A stretch of DNA of 64,000 bases. Origin: Rhodeus uyekii (taxonomy: Eukaryota > Chordata > Actinopteri > Cypriniformes > Acheilognathidae). Positions 25,521-36,953 of the stretch are shown piece by piece (the first letter of the stretch is position 1; every line of letters begins with the position of its first letter). The notes beneath the pieces were generated by a model. That model saw only the letters and a program-made list of their open reading frames with translations, searched no databases and was not told the DNA's origin. Location: positions 396,001 to 460,000 of the forward strand of contig JAWRVZ010000278.1 in assembly GCA_037043235.1 (NCBI GenBank), in the 5' to 3' direction. The position numbers were made by a program, and so were the translations under genes.

Positions 25521-27590
25521 TGGCATGCATGATTTTCCTTTAGTAACTTTTTACATTTTATTTCAGATTAATTTCAATTATAATATTTGCAATAATTGAA
25601 GTTATAGATAACAATAATAACCCAGAAAGTTATCTCTAAGACAGACAGAGAAAATAAATAGTAAGATATTTGGAAAGGTCATAAGCATATTACTATGAGG
25701 TTGCTAGAGTATAGTTATACTGTTTGTCTTGGTAGTTTAGTTACATTATTAAAAAACCTTAGGTTCTTCTGAATTTTGATATAACCTTTGTTTTCCTGAG
25801 ACAGTGTGACCTCAATCACAGACATCCACTTTGTGTTGGTTGGCATATCGTATGCAAATTTATTCTCAAGTGCATGCATTAAAAAAAAGTACAGTAGGGC
25901 AGATTTGTCTATGAGGTAAGAGAGCTATGTATAGCACAATTTGTCCACGATCCATACTTAAGTTTTTAGGTTCATGAGTGTCGAATAGATTCTGATTGTT
26001 GCAGTGCCATTTTAAAAGCTCAACTTCCCAGGATCGGAGCCAGTTGCTAATGTGATGACAAATGATGGTAATAATTTTGAAAAAAACTCCTCCCAGAGAG
26101 ATGGTGGCCGCGAGTCTTATAAAGCTGAGAGCGCTTGGTTTATAGCAGCCTGCTTTCCCGGTCACTGCAAGGGCTCCCTTCCGCTACTCAGTATATTTTA
26201 CTGGCAAAACATTTAAAACACCAACTAGTTTTTCCTTTTTTTCATTTCTTGAATTTGAGCTATTGTCAGACACACTGCATGACTCATGGAATATATGAAT
26301 CTAAAAAAACATTAAAAAAATGATCAGACCACATGGAGACAACCAAGATTGTTTCTACAGTCCATTAATGAGGAATACATATTTGTAAAATGACCAGAAT
26401 GAAGCTAAACATATAATGAACAGAAATAACAGTAGTACGATATTGGTCTCAAATGGCTCAGTCTGTTGTGTTTGGTTTCCTCTGCTCTGAATGGTCAAAC
26501 GACTTTGTTATGACTGGTCTAGTCTGCTCTGATTGGTCAGAAGTCTCAGTTTCTTCTGATTGTGTGTACAACTTACAACATGTTTTGGAAACGAAATGCC
26601 CATTTTGGTGTCTGCATTTCAGCTCTTGATTTTCCTCAGTATTTGATCCACAGTTATACACACAGTAACGATGGTGTCGGTTTTACTGTTTCAATTCCAG
26701 CTTGATTCATCATCGTTTGGAAGTGCATCAAAGTGGATTTTCATTAACAGTTTCAGGTATAACTACAGTGTTTGAGGGTCAAAGTAAACATTGTATCCGG
26801 GCAGCCAATGAAGACCATAGACTGGCATTATGCAAATTTGTTACAAACCTACGTGGGTTTATGCAGAAAAACTGGAATTACTGATGACTAATTTCAGGCA
26901 GTTTAAAATGGGTTCTTTCGTTTGGTAGACGATCTTTGAAACTTTGTGTTTGGACAATAACAAGTTTTGTCTGTCTCTTTTCATCATTAAATTGACATCT
27001 CATATTATTGCATTAACTTAAAAACATTTTGTAGAATACGTGTGAAACACAGAGAGATAGAGTTCCCACATCAAATGAAGGAATTTACAAACCAACTCAA
27101 TATACTTATAGAATGAAATATTGTTATTTAATTAGTTTGGATTTGACTGTTTAGTCACTGTTACAAATTAAATCACTTTCTGCACATCTTGACTGGGAGC
27201 ATTGTTTGCAGCAGTCTTTTTTTTGGTTTGTTTAATGAGCATTAAATCAATCAGCTGAAACTGATAGAGCAGTTGACAACCTTTTGAGACCCATCCAAAC
27301 ACCAGATTGCTGAATGTGTTTTCACTCTCTTTGAAAAAACCCATTATGTCTGGAGAGATTATCTGCGTATTTATGTTTATCTATCCCTTTTAACACTTTA
27401 ATTTATTTATTAAACTCAGTAAATAGTTTGCCTTTTGTGGATTAAAGACCAAAATTTCAAAACCAGTTCAGTCATCATTCACATTTTCATCATTCTCAGT
27501 CTCTTTTTCCACATTGAAATTAAAAGTTTAATAGAATAATGATTTTTATACTCATTTCAATCTTTTTTCAGACCCATAAGTCCTTATATA
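25521..27590. other. No supported feature
   Basis: AT-rich non-coding DNA. Frames of 60-100 codons show no domain. Confidence 0.55.
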
Positions 27591-27594
27591 TTCA

Positions 27595-27957
27595 CTGTAC
27601 TATATATTCACATAGAAAACAGCTGTTTTACACTGATATACAGTAATATTAAACTGTTTTACTGTATCATCAAATAAATTCAGCTTTAATCACAGGAATA
27701 AATGACACTTTACTATATATTCACATAGAAAACAGCTGTTTTACACTGATATAATATTACCCTGTTTTACTGTATCATCTAATAAATTCAGCTTTAATCA
27801 CAGGAATATATGACACTTTACTATATATTCACATAGAAAACAGCTGTTTTACACTGATATAATATTACACTGTTTTACTGTATTTATCATCTAATAAATT
27901 CAGCTTTAATCATAGGAATAAATTACACTTTACTATATATTCACATAGAAAACAGCT
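27595..27957. repeat. ~110-bp satellite array, left part
   Basis: About three and a half units of 109-113 bp, marked by cacatagaaaacagctgttt at 27609, 27722, 27831 and 27942. The array is cut in the middle of a unit by the DIRS element. Confidence 0.95.
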
Positions 27958-27981
27958 GTTCCCTATCAGTCAGTCACGTTC

Positions 27982-28165
27982 GACGTTACGTCGGACTGAC
28001 GTCATGGGGTCTCGCTTGGGAGCCCAATCACCTCCCAATATAACTAAACGCGCCAATGAACATTGGCTAGTGAGATTTGCATGCCGAGTCCCGCCCCACC
28101 CGGCTTCCGGGTATAAATAGGACCGGTATCGCTCACTTCATTCATACTTTTGCTTCGGAGCCGAG
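27982..28165 (+). repeat. DIRS left inverted terminal repeat with promoter motifs
   Basis: Pairs with 33565-33747 in inverted orientation at near identity. It contains TGACGTCA (27997-28004), the inverted CCAAT palindrome ccaatgaacattgg (28053-28066), an octamer ATTTGCAT and TATAAATA (28112-28119). The outermost 21 bp (27961-27981) are unique to the left end. Confidence 0.9.
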
Positions 28166-28344
28166 CGGTTGTAAGCAGCCGTTCATTCTGATCACCTTCA
28201 AGAGCGCGTTCTTTTCCGGCTGGAAATACGGTGCGACAGCGGTGGTGCACGTCTTCCCAGCAACGTGTTCCCCCCTGTGTGCCTCGGTTGGAAGAGCAGT
28301 TCCTCTAAAAGAGCAAAACGCGGACGATTAGCGTCTTTTTCAAG

Positions 28345-29352
28345 ATGCCTTTTCGTCCGTGTGTTTCTGGATGCGGTCGTTTCCTGACCTCATCTGACGG
28401 CCATGAGCGCTGTTTCTAGTGTCTGGGCAGACAGCACGCTGAGAGAGCGCTTGTAGATGGTTCATGCTCTCATTGCGGGGGCATGACCATGTCGGTGTTG
28501 CGGTCGCGGCTCGCCCTCTGTGATACAGAGGTTCGAGCGCCCTCTGCTGCTACCCATATCCCCTCTGCTTCTCATGGTAGAGCTGTGGGGTTGGTTAGCA
28601 CTCTGGGAGACCTGAGGGTTACAGTGGGAGCTACCTCGTCGGGCCAGCCCCTACGAACCTCCCACTCCTCTTGCACACCGTGTGCCGTCGAGCTGCCAGA
28701 TGAGCCGCCAGGTCCCCCACGTGAGGTGCCTCGGGTCTCGTTTGGCGCTCCGGATGAGGATCGGATGTCGATCGCTGCATCGGAGAGTGGGCTGTCATCC
28801 TCGGGTGAGGAAGCCGAGCAGCGCCCCTCGGGCGTCGCTGCTCGTGTGGAATCAGATCGGGAGATGATGGCCATGCTTTCCCGGGCTGCCGCGGGCATCG
28901 GGCTCGAGTGGAACCCTCCAGATGCAGGAACTGCGCACGGCGACTGACTTCGCCCTCCGGGTCACTGCGCGGGCCCTCGGCCAGACGATATCCACACTCG
29001 TGGTCCAGGAGCGCCATCTCTGGCTGAGATGAAGGACGCCGACAAAGTTCGCTTTCTCGACGCCCCCGTCTCCCAGGCTGGCCTCTTCGGCGACACCGTC
29101 GTGGACTTCGCTCAGCAGTTCTCGACGGTGCAGAAGCAGACTGAGGCGATAAGCTACATCTTGCCCCGGCGGGATTCTGCCAAACCGCCGCGGGCTGTCC
29201 CTCAGCCTGCTCGCCGCCGAGGGCGCCCCCCTGCGGCTGCAAAGGGTCCGGCCGGACCGGAGACCTCCCGTCCGGCCCCTCCCCCCCGCAGGAAGGCGAC
29301 GCAGCCCGTCCAGACCGCTAAACCCTCCAAGAAAAAATCAAAGCGGCCCTGA
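28345..29352 (+). pseudogene. DIRS gag-like gene, broken
   Basis: Starts MPFRPCVSGCGRFLTSSD with a Cys/His cluster (C-x3-C, later H-x2-CF and CSHC) that looks metal-binding. TAG at 28417-28419 interrupts it after about 24 codons. The same frame continues to TGA at 28945. The C-terminal half (from QMQELRTATDFALRV near 28920 to a basic KKKSKRP end at 29352) lies in other frames. From what I recall of related fish elements, a central block of perhaps 100 or more codons is missing at about 28910-28920, and a small deletion near 29020 shifts the frame again. It probably formed the nucleoprotein particle before it decayed. Confidence 0.8.
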
Positions 29353-29368
29353 GACGGGCGACCCAGAG

Positions 29369-31684
29369 ATGGTAGGACCTGCTCGTTCCCAGGAGCTGGT
29401 GAGGGCACCACTCCTTCCCCCGGAGGAGGGCCGGGCGGAGAATCTTTTGTTTCTTTCTGTTCCGCCACTCGCCCCAGGGCCAGTGGTACCCACATTTTCA
29501 ATAAAAGAGCAGTTTCCTCCATCTCTGGGTCAAACTCGGTCCAAGCTGACAGTGGGCGACGCACTGCTTCCCCCCTCTCAGCCGACCTCTCTTTCGCCAC
29601 GGACAGGGAGCGGGCAGTCCCAGGGAGTCCCAGGCAGTCCCAGTCTGCCTCCTTGCCCCTCCCTTCCAGGCCCCTCACGGGGGCTATGGAGCCAGGTAAG
29701 TGCACCACACGCACTGCCACGACTCCAGGACGCCATGCCTCCTGGGTTGGGCCTCAGAGCTCCCTGCTGCCCCCCCGCGGGTTCGTCGGTCGTCCCCTTG
29801 GTGCCTCTCGAACGGAGTTTGGGTGCCTGGTTAGCGCTTCCCACTCCGTCTCGTTGGCTCATTCGGACAATCAGACTCGGCTATGCGATTCAGTTCGCCA
29901 GGCGGCCCCCCAGGTTCAGCGGCGTTCTGACTACCTCAGTGGAAGGCAAGGACGCCCCTGTACTTCGGGAAGAGATCGCTGTCCTCCTGGCAAAGGGCGC
30001 GATCGAGCCTGTCCCTCCAGCCGAGATGGAGTCGGGGTTTTACAGCCCCTACTTCATCGTTCCCAAGAAAGGTGGGGGGTTACGGCCTATCCTGGACCTG
30101 CGTGTCTTGAATCGGACCCTACACAGGCTTCCGTTCAAAATGTTAACGCAGAGACGCATCCTCACGTGCGTCCGCTCCCAGGACTGGTTTGCAGCAATCG
30201 ACCTGAAGGACGCGTACTTTCATGTCTCGATTCTCCCTCGTCACAGACCGTTTCTTCGCTTTGCGTTCGAGGGTCGGGCATACCAGTACAAGGTCCTCCC
30301 CTTTGGTTTGTCCCTGTCTCCCCGCGTCTTCACCAAAGTCGCGGAGGCTGCCCTTTCCCCCCTCAGGGAGATGGGAGTCCGCATCCTGAATTATCTCGAC
30401 GACTGGCTCATTTTGGCACAGTCGCGGGATCGGGTGTGCGAGCACAGGGACTTGGTGCTCAGACACCTCAACCATTTGGGGCTTCGGGTCAACTGGGAGA
30501 AGAGCAAGCTCTCCCCTGCGCAGAGCATCTCTTTTCTCGGTTTGGAGTTGGACTCGGTCTCCATGTCAGCACGTCTCACCAACGAACGTGCACAGTCAGT
30601 GTTGAACTGCCTGAAAGTAGTCAGGCGGAAAACAGTGGTCCCACTGAAACAATTTCAGAGGCTCCTGGGGCATATGTCATCCGCAGCCGCTGTAACACCG
30701 CTCGGATTGATGCATATGAGACCACTTCAACACTGGTTACGGGACCGAGTCCCGAGGTGGGCTTGGCACCAAGGCGCATTCCGTGTGGCAATCACACCGG
30801 CTTGTCGCCAGACGTTCGGCCCTTGGTCAGACCTTGCTTTTCTACGGGCCGGAGTTCCCCTAGGGCAAGTGTCCAGGCATGTTGTTGTTACAACAGATGC
30901 CTCCACCACGGGCTGGGGTGCCGTGTGCATCGGGCATGCTGCCTCGGGCTCCTGGACATGACCCCGGCGGCAGTGGCATATCAACTGCCTCGAGTTGCTA
31001 GCGGTACACCTTGCCTTACGCCGGTTCCGACCGTTGCTGCAGGGCAAGCATGTACTGGTCCGCACGGACAACACATCGACCGTGGCGTACATCAACCATC
31101 AGGGTGGTCTACGCTCCCGTCGCATGTCGCAACTTGCCCGCCACCTCCTCCTTTGGAGTCAGCATCGGCTCAGGTCGCTGCGTGCCGTTTACATTCCAGG
31201 CGAGCTCAATCGTGCAGCCGACGCGCTCTCACGACAGCTCACGTTCCCGGGAGAATGGAGACTCCACCCCCAGGCGGTCCAGCTGATCTGGAGTCGATTT
31301 GGGGAAGCGCAGGTAGACCTGTTTGCTTCCCGGGAATCCTCCCACTGCCAGTTGTTTTTTTCCCTGACCGACGGGACCCTCGGCACGGATGCACTGGCAC
31401 ACAGCTGGCCCCGGGGCCTACGCAAATATGCGTTCCCCCCAGTGAGCCTTCTTGCACAGACCCTGTGCAAGGTCAGGGAGGACGAGGAGCAGGTCTTGTT
31501 AGTTGCGCCATACTGGCCCAACCGGACCTGGTTTCCAGAACTCTCACTCCTCGCGACAGCCCCTCCCTGGCGCATTCCCTTGAGGAAGGACCTGCTTTCT
31601 CAGGGACAGGGCACCATTTGGCACCCGCGTCCAGATCTTTGGAACCTCCACGTGTGGTCCCTGGATGGGATGCGGAAGACTTAA
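29369..31684 (+). pseudogene. DIRS reverse transcriptase / RNase H / methyltransferase-like gene with one nonsense codon
   Basis: One frame apart from TGA at 30959-30961. Residues about 1-180 are a proline-rich leader. RT motifs follow: LRPILDLRVLN (~235), DLKDAYFHV (~277), LPFGLSLSPRVF and the catalytic YLDD (30392-30403, ~342). RNase H has TTDAS (~510), then the stop, then CLELLAV, VRTDNT and NRAADALS, so all four acidic positions survive. After about residue 615, VDLFAS, ALAHSWPRG and APYWPNRTWFPEL resemble the methyltransferase-like segment reported in DIRS elements; that label is tentative. The stop lies between the first and second RNase H acidic residues and would leave a protein with RT only. 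Confidence 0.9.
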
Positions 31685-32676
31685 GTGCCCTACCACCGGC
31701 GGTGGTAGACACTATCACTTCGGCTAGAGCCCCCTCTACGAGGCTGGCATATGCCTTGAAGTGGAGTCTATTCTCTGAGTGGTGTTCTTCCCGGCGGGAA
31801 GACCCCCGGACTTGCCCGATCAGCTCTGTGCTTTCCTTCCTTCAAGGTGGGTTGGAGCGGCGGCTGTCCCCCTCTACCTTGAAGGTATACGTCGCCGCCA
31901 TTGCAGCCCATCATGTTCCCGTCAATGGCAGGTCTCTTGGAAAGCACGACCTGGTCATCAGGTTCCTAAGAGGGGCCAGGAGGTTAAACCCTCCTAGGCT
32001 GCCCCTCTTTCCCTCCTGGGACCTCTCTGTCGTTCTCTCAGGCCTACAGAGAGCTCCCTTCGAGCCCCTCGAGTCAGTGGAGCTCAAGATCTTGTCTCTC
32101 AAGACAGTGCTCCTGACTGCACTCGCTTCCTTTAAGAGATTCCTGCAGGCATTTTCGGTCAGTGAAACGTGCCTTGAATTCGGGCCGGCCTGGTCTCACG
32201 TTGTCCTGAGGCCCCGGCCTGGATATGTGCCCAAGGTTCCCACCACTCCCTTTCGGGATCAGGTGGTGAACTTGCAAGCACTGCCCCGGGAGGAGGCAGA
32301 CCCAGCCCTCGCGTTGCTGTGTCCCGTCCGTGCACTACGTGTCTATGTGGACCGCACGCAGAGCTTTAGAAGCTCCGAGCAGCTCTTTGTCTGTTTTGGG
32401 GGACAGCAGAAGGGAAAGGCTGTCTCCAAGCAGAGGTTGGCCCACTGGATAGTGGATGCCATCGCCCTGGCATATCAGGCTCGGGGCGAGCCATGCCCCC
32501 TGGGGGTGAGGGCGCACTCCACACGGGGTGTTGCTTCCTCCTGGGCGTTGGCACGTGGCGCCTCTCTGACAGACATCTGCAAAGCTGCGGGCTGGGCGAC
32601 ACCTAATACATTCGCGAGATTCTACAATCTCCGGGTGGAGCCAGTTTCTTCCTGTGTGCTGGGAACAAACAGGTGA
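31600..32676 (+). CDS. DIRS tyrosine recombinase
   Basis: Integrase of the element, expected to insert the circular DNA intermediate by phage-integrase chemistry through a 3'-phosphotyrosine. The C-terminal domain has CPVRALRVYVDRT, then HSTRGVASSWA (His codon 32515, Arg codon 32524) and FARFYNL (nucleophile Tyr codon 32623-32625). The N-terminal arm is APSTRLAYALKWSLFSEWC. The frame overlaps the end of the RT/RNase H gene and has no obvious own ATG, so it may depend on frameshifting or internal entry. The same frame is open back to 29653 (1,007 codons), but that part is a shadow of the RT gene. Around the first catalytic Arg (SFKRFLQAFSV) the sequence looks about two residues short compared with relatives as I remember them, so activity is doubtful. 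Confidence 0.85.
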   Translation, partial: SGTGHHLAPASRSLEPPRVVPGWDAEDLSALPPAVVDTITSARAPSTRLAYALKWSLFSEWCSSRREDPRTCPISSVLSFLQGGLERRLSPSTLKVYVAAIAAHHVPVNGRSLGKHDLVIRFLRGARRLNPPRLPLFPSWDLSVVLSGLQRAPFEPLESVELKILSLKTVLLTALASFKRFLQAFSVSETCLEFGPAWSHVVLRPRPGYVPKVPTTPFRDQVVNLQALPREEADPALALLCPVRALRVYVDRTQSFRSSEQLFVCFGGQQKGKAVSKQRLAHWIVDAIALAYQARGEPCPLGVRAHSTRGVASSWALARGASLTDICKAAGWATPNTFARFYNLRVEPVSSCVLGTNR

Positions 32677-33410
32677 CCGGCTCGGTGTCCTGCTTGCAGC
32701 GCCATGCCCCTTAATAAGGGGATACGAGCGCTTATCTACTCCTCAGGTGAGTTCCCCGTCTGGCGAACCCTGATTCGAGTTCCTCCTGCATCCTTCAGTA
32801 TCGGACGCGGCGGAGGCGTCTGACGCCAGGCCCAGTACTCGTGTGCATGCCCCAGTGGTCAGCCCTTGTACTGGACTAGATGCCCATGTGACGAGATTCC
32901 CTCTTGGTAATCCCATATGTGTACGCTCCATGGTACAGTTTTCCTCTTGGTAAACCCGTGTCTTTCCCTTGGCAGTTCTGTTCTGCCAGTCCCTTTGGTA
33001 CGCGCTCCTCCCTGGGGTAGGACCTACCATGGGGACTTACATATGTCATACTGCCCCTCGGGTCAGTCCATATGTGTCCTACCGCACATTACCTCCCCCT
33101 TGGGCAGGGTGTGGTCTCCGTAGCGTTTGTACGCTCGCCCAGCGTTGATAACTAAGCGGGTCGAGCTGATCTGCGGAATTGAGAGCCGAAGCTCTCTTCC
33201 CTGTGAGGCTCACGCAGGAACAGCAGCTTAGTCCTTCCTCACGTTGGCCTTCCCCTCCATCCCGATTGGCGTGGAGGCCTAAGTCGGCTTTCGCGGGGCG
33301 CTGGGTAGGTTACGTCCGCAGAGGCAGTTGTCCTTGGCACGCCACTGCTTGCCAACATCTGCATCTCCGATTCTCGTAACACGGCCAGTGCCTGTGGCGC
33401 TTTCCATAGG

Positions 33411-33521
33411 GACCCCATGACGTCAGTCCGACGTAACGTCGAACGTGACTGACTGATAGGGAACGTCTAGGTTACTATTGTAACCCCCGTTCCCTGAAGG
33501 AGGGAACGGAGACGTTACGTC
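33411..33521 (+). repeat. DIRS internal complementary region
   Basis: 33411-33461 is the reverse complement of the extreme left end. After a 3-bp aac, 33465-33521 is the reverse complement of the extreme right end (33737-33793). In the DIRS replication model this block templates the joining of the two ends into a circle. Confidence 0.9.
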
Positions 33522-33564
33522 CCCCGGCCACAGGCCTGAGCCACCGCTGAGACCGGGATACACT

Positions 33565-33747
33565 CTCGGCTCCTCAGCAAAATATGAATGAAGTGAGCGA
33601 TACCGGTCCTATTTATACCCGGAAGCCGAGTGGGGCGGGACTCGGCATGCAAATCTCACTAGCCAATGTTCATTGGCGCGTTTAGTTATATTGGGAGGTG
33701 ATTGGGCTCCCAAGCGAGACCCCATGACGTCAGTCCGACGTAACGTC
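33565..33747 (-). repeat. DIRS right inverted terminal repeat
   Basis: Inverse copy of 27982-28165 with the same TATA, octamer and CCAAT motifs facing inward on the minus strand. A right-specific extension runs to 33793. Confidence 0.9.
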
Positions 33748-33796
33748 TCCGTTCCCTCCTTCAGGGAACGGGGGTTACAATAGTAACCTAGACGTT

Positions 33797-34580
33797 TTAC
33801 ATTGATATAATATTACACTGTTTTACTGTATTTATCATTTAATAAATTCAGCTTTAATCACAGGAATAAATGACACTTTACTACATATTCACATAGAAAA
33901 CAGCTGTTTTACACTGATATAATATTACACTGTTTTACTGTATCAAATAAATTCAGCTTTAATCTAAGGAATAAATGACACTTTACTATATATTCACATA
34001 GAAAACAGCTGTTTTACACTGATATAATATTACACTGTTTTACTGTATTATCTAATAAATTCAGCTTTAATCACAGGAATAAATGACACTTTACTATGTA
34101 TTCACATAGAAAACAGCTGTTTTACACTGATAAAATATTACACTGTTTTACTGTATTTATTATCTAATAAATTCAGCTTTAATCACAGGAATAAATGACA
34201 CTTTACCATATATTCACATAGAAAACAGCTGTTTTACACTGATATAATATTACACTGTTTTACTGTATCATCAAATAAATTCAGCTTTAATCACAGGAAT
34301 AAATGACACTTTACCATATATTCACATAGAAAACAGCTGTTTTACACTGATATAATATTACACTGTTTTACTGTATTTATCATCTAATATATTCAGCTTT
34401 AATCACAGGAATAAATGACACTTTACTATATATTGATATAGAAAACAGCTGTTTTACATTGATATTGTATTACACTGTTTTACTCTATTTATCATCTAAT
34501 AAATTCAGCTTTAATCACAGGAATAAATTACACTTTACCATATATTCACATAGAAAACAGCTGTTTTACATTGATATAAT
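33797..34580. repeat. ~110-bp satellite array, right part
   Basis: Seven to eight units continuing the same satellite from ttttacattgatataat, each with cagctttaatcacaggaata. The last unit fades near 34580, just before the LINE. Confidence 0.95.
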
Positions 34581-34631
34581 ATTTAAAAAATCCTACAAAC
34601 ATTGTTGTTGGCTTGACTTCGCTTACGAAGA

Positions 34632-36953
34632 TTAAGAAGGGGGGTTTCTATGTCTATTGCATGCACTCTGGTGGCTGATGAGCCCAATACGTGACAGGCA
34701 TGTCCGTCCACAGAGACTGTAGGGGAATGATTGGGTTGTGGTGGATGCTGACAATGGTACCCGTTTTTTTCTTCTCCATCTTTTTTCCTCCAGGATGCCA
34801 CGTCTATTTTGTTCAAATGTGTCAACGGCTTGGTGAACTGTATGTCGCCACCTTGCACGATCAGTCGCTTGTAATGCCCATTGACAGTGATCGAGGCCAC
34901 AAGTGGTGAGGGTCTTTTTCAAGGAGTCTTTATATCTCTTACGGGGTGCCCCTCTATCACGGTGGCCAGATGATAGCTCACCATACAGTGTGATTTTCGG
35001 CAGGCGACGATCGTCCATCCTGGACACGTGCCCTACCCAGCGAAGCTGTATCTTCATGAGTGTGGCCTCAACGCTGATGATCCCTGCTTGTTTGAGGACT
35101 TCAATGTTTGTAACAAAGTCACTCCAGTGGATGTTAAGGATGGTGCGGAGGCAGCGCTGATGGAAGCGTTCAAGGAGACGGAGGTGACGACTGTAGGTAA
35201 CCCATGATTCAGCACCATATAGGAGGGTGGTTAGTACTACAGCCCTGTAGACATTGATTTTTGTAACACTCTTGAGATTGGAATTGTGCCAGACACGTTT
35301 GTAGAGTCTGCCAAAGGCACTATTTGCCTTGGCTAATCTGTTGTCTATTTCTTTGTCGATCTTTGCATCAGAGGATATCACGCAGCCCAAGTAAGCGAAC
35401 TGATGGACTGTGCTTAGCACTGTCCAGTCAATGAGGATGCTCGGTGGATGGTACAATTCCTTGGGGGCAGGCTGGTGAAGTATTTCAGTTTTCTTTAGGC
35501 TTACCTCGAGGCCAAAGAGCTGGCAAGCTTCTGCAAAGCAAGATGTTACACACTGTAAGGCAGCTTCCGTGTGGGCAACAAGGGCGGCGTCGTCTGCAAA
35601 AAGAAGTTCTCTTATCAGTTTTTCTGATGTTTTTGTATGAGCCTGAAGTCGCCTTAAGTTGAAGAGGTTTCCATCAGTACGGAATCTGATATAGATGCCA
35701 TCTTCGTCATCAAGGTCTTCTGTAGCTTTTTGGAGCATCGTGCTAAAGAAGATTGAAAACAGTGTGGGAGCTAAAACGCAGCCCTGTTTCACGCCATTTG
35801 CAATGGGGAAGGTCTGTGACAATTCATTATTATATTTAACCTGACCAAGCTGGTCTTCATGTAGTTGGATGACCATGGAAAGGAATTTGGGAGGACAGCC
35901 GAGCTTTGCAAGGATTTTCCACAGTCCAGTTCTGCTCACCGTGTCAAATGCCTTCGTTAGGTCCACAAAAGTGATGTACATACCTTTGTTTTGTTCTCTG
36001 CATTTTTCCTGGATCTGTCTCAGGACAAACACCATATCAGTTGTGCCCCTATTGGCTCTAAAACCACACTGACTCTCTGGAATATGATCTTCTGCAATGG
36101 TAGGCACTAGTCTGTTTAGCAGTACTCTAGCAAGGATTTTGCCTGCAGTGGAGAGCAGAGTTATCCCACGGTAGTTTGAGCAGTCAGACTTTTCCCCCTT
36201 GTTTTTATACAAGGTGATGATGATTGCATCACGAAGGTCTTGCGGAAGTTTCCCTTGCTCCCAGCAGCAAACGAAAAACTCGTGGAGTTTGGTGTGCAAT
36301 GCTAGGCCACCTTCCTTCCTTATCTCTGGTGGAATACCATCTTTTCCTACAGCCTTTCCTGCCTTCAGATGTTCAATGGCTTTTACAGTCTCTTGCAGTG
36401 TGGGTGCCACATCGAGTTCCATCTTTGGTGGCTGTTGTGGGATGCGATCAATAGCAGCCTTTTGGACTGAACGGCTAGTGCTGAAGGGGGTTTGGAAGTT
36501 CTCTGACCAGCGGTTAAGGATAGATTCCCTGTCAGTAAGTTGCTCTTGATCATCTACACTCCGTAAGGGGCTCTGTGTTTGGAAGGAGGGACCATACACT
36601 GCTTTCAGCGCTTCATAGAACTTCTTACAGTCCCCAGTGTCAGCGTATAGTTGGATTCTTTCTGAAAGCTTTGTCCACCATTTATTTTGTATTTCTCGAA
36701 GACTGCGCTGGAGGGAGCTGCAGATAAGGCAGAAGGCTGCTTTCTTCTGTGGGCAGGATGGTTGTGCGAGATGGGCTTGGTATGCTGATCTCTTACTGGC
36801 AATCTTGAATTGTTTGATCATTTTCGTCAAACCAGTCTTTGTGGTTCTTAGTGGTAAATCCAAGAATTTCTGCTGAGGTTTGCAGAATGGCAGCCTTAAT
36901 GGAATTCCACATCTCTTCCGGTGGAAGGTCTGGTGGAAAGTTTGGTTTTTCAA
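34632..36953 (-). pseudogene. LINE reverse transcriptase ORF, nearly intact
   Basis: 773 codons open without an ATG at the 5' end, because the true start is in the frameshifted endonuclease. From about 36800 the frame carries RT: LKAGKAVGKDGIPPEI, ITLLSTAGKILARVLLNRL, FRANRGTTDMVFVLRQI, VDLTKAFDTVSR, GVKQGCVLAPTLFSIFF and LLFADDAALVAHT (FADD at 35589-35600). A thumb and a C-terminal RWVGHVSRMDDRRLPK block follow, ending in CGRTCLSRIGLISHQSAC, a C-x3-C...H...C cluster. The first ~50 codons upstream of 36800 are out of register with the family. Confidence 0.9.

Larger units (their letters stand above)
27958..33796 (+). mobile_element. DIRS-type tyrosine-recombinase retrotransposon, full length
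   Basis: A 5.8-kb element inserted at GTT within the satellite: aacagctGTT at the left and GTTttac at the right rebuild an uncut unit, with no longer duplication. Order: left inverted repeat, gag-like gene, RT/RNase H plus methyltransferase-like segment, tyrosine recombinase, internal complementary region, right inverted repeat. This is the DIRS layout: no long direct LTRs, integration by recombinase through a circular intermediate. It is GC-rich against AT-rich surroundings. The gag and RT/RNase H genes are broken, so this copy is not autonomous. Confidence 0.95.

Noticed and set aside
28077..28331. Host coding exon in the GC-rich segment at 28 kb
   Set aside because: It lies in the DIRS inverted repeat and leader.
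29202..29720. 172-codon minus-strand frame over the DIRS element
   Set aside because: Shadow of the GC-rich gag/RT region, with no domain.
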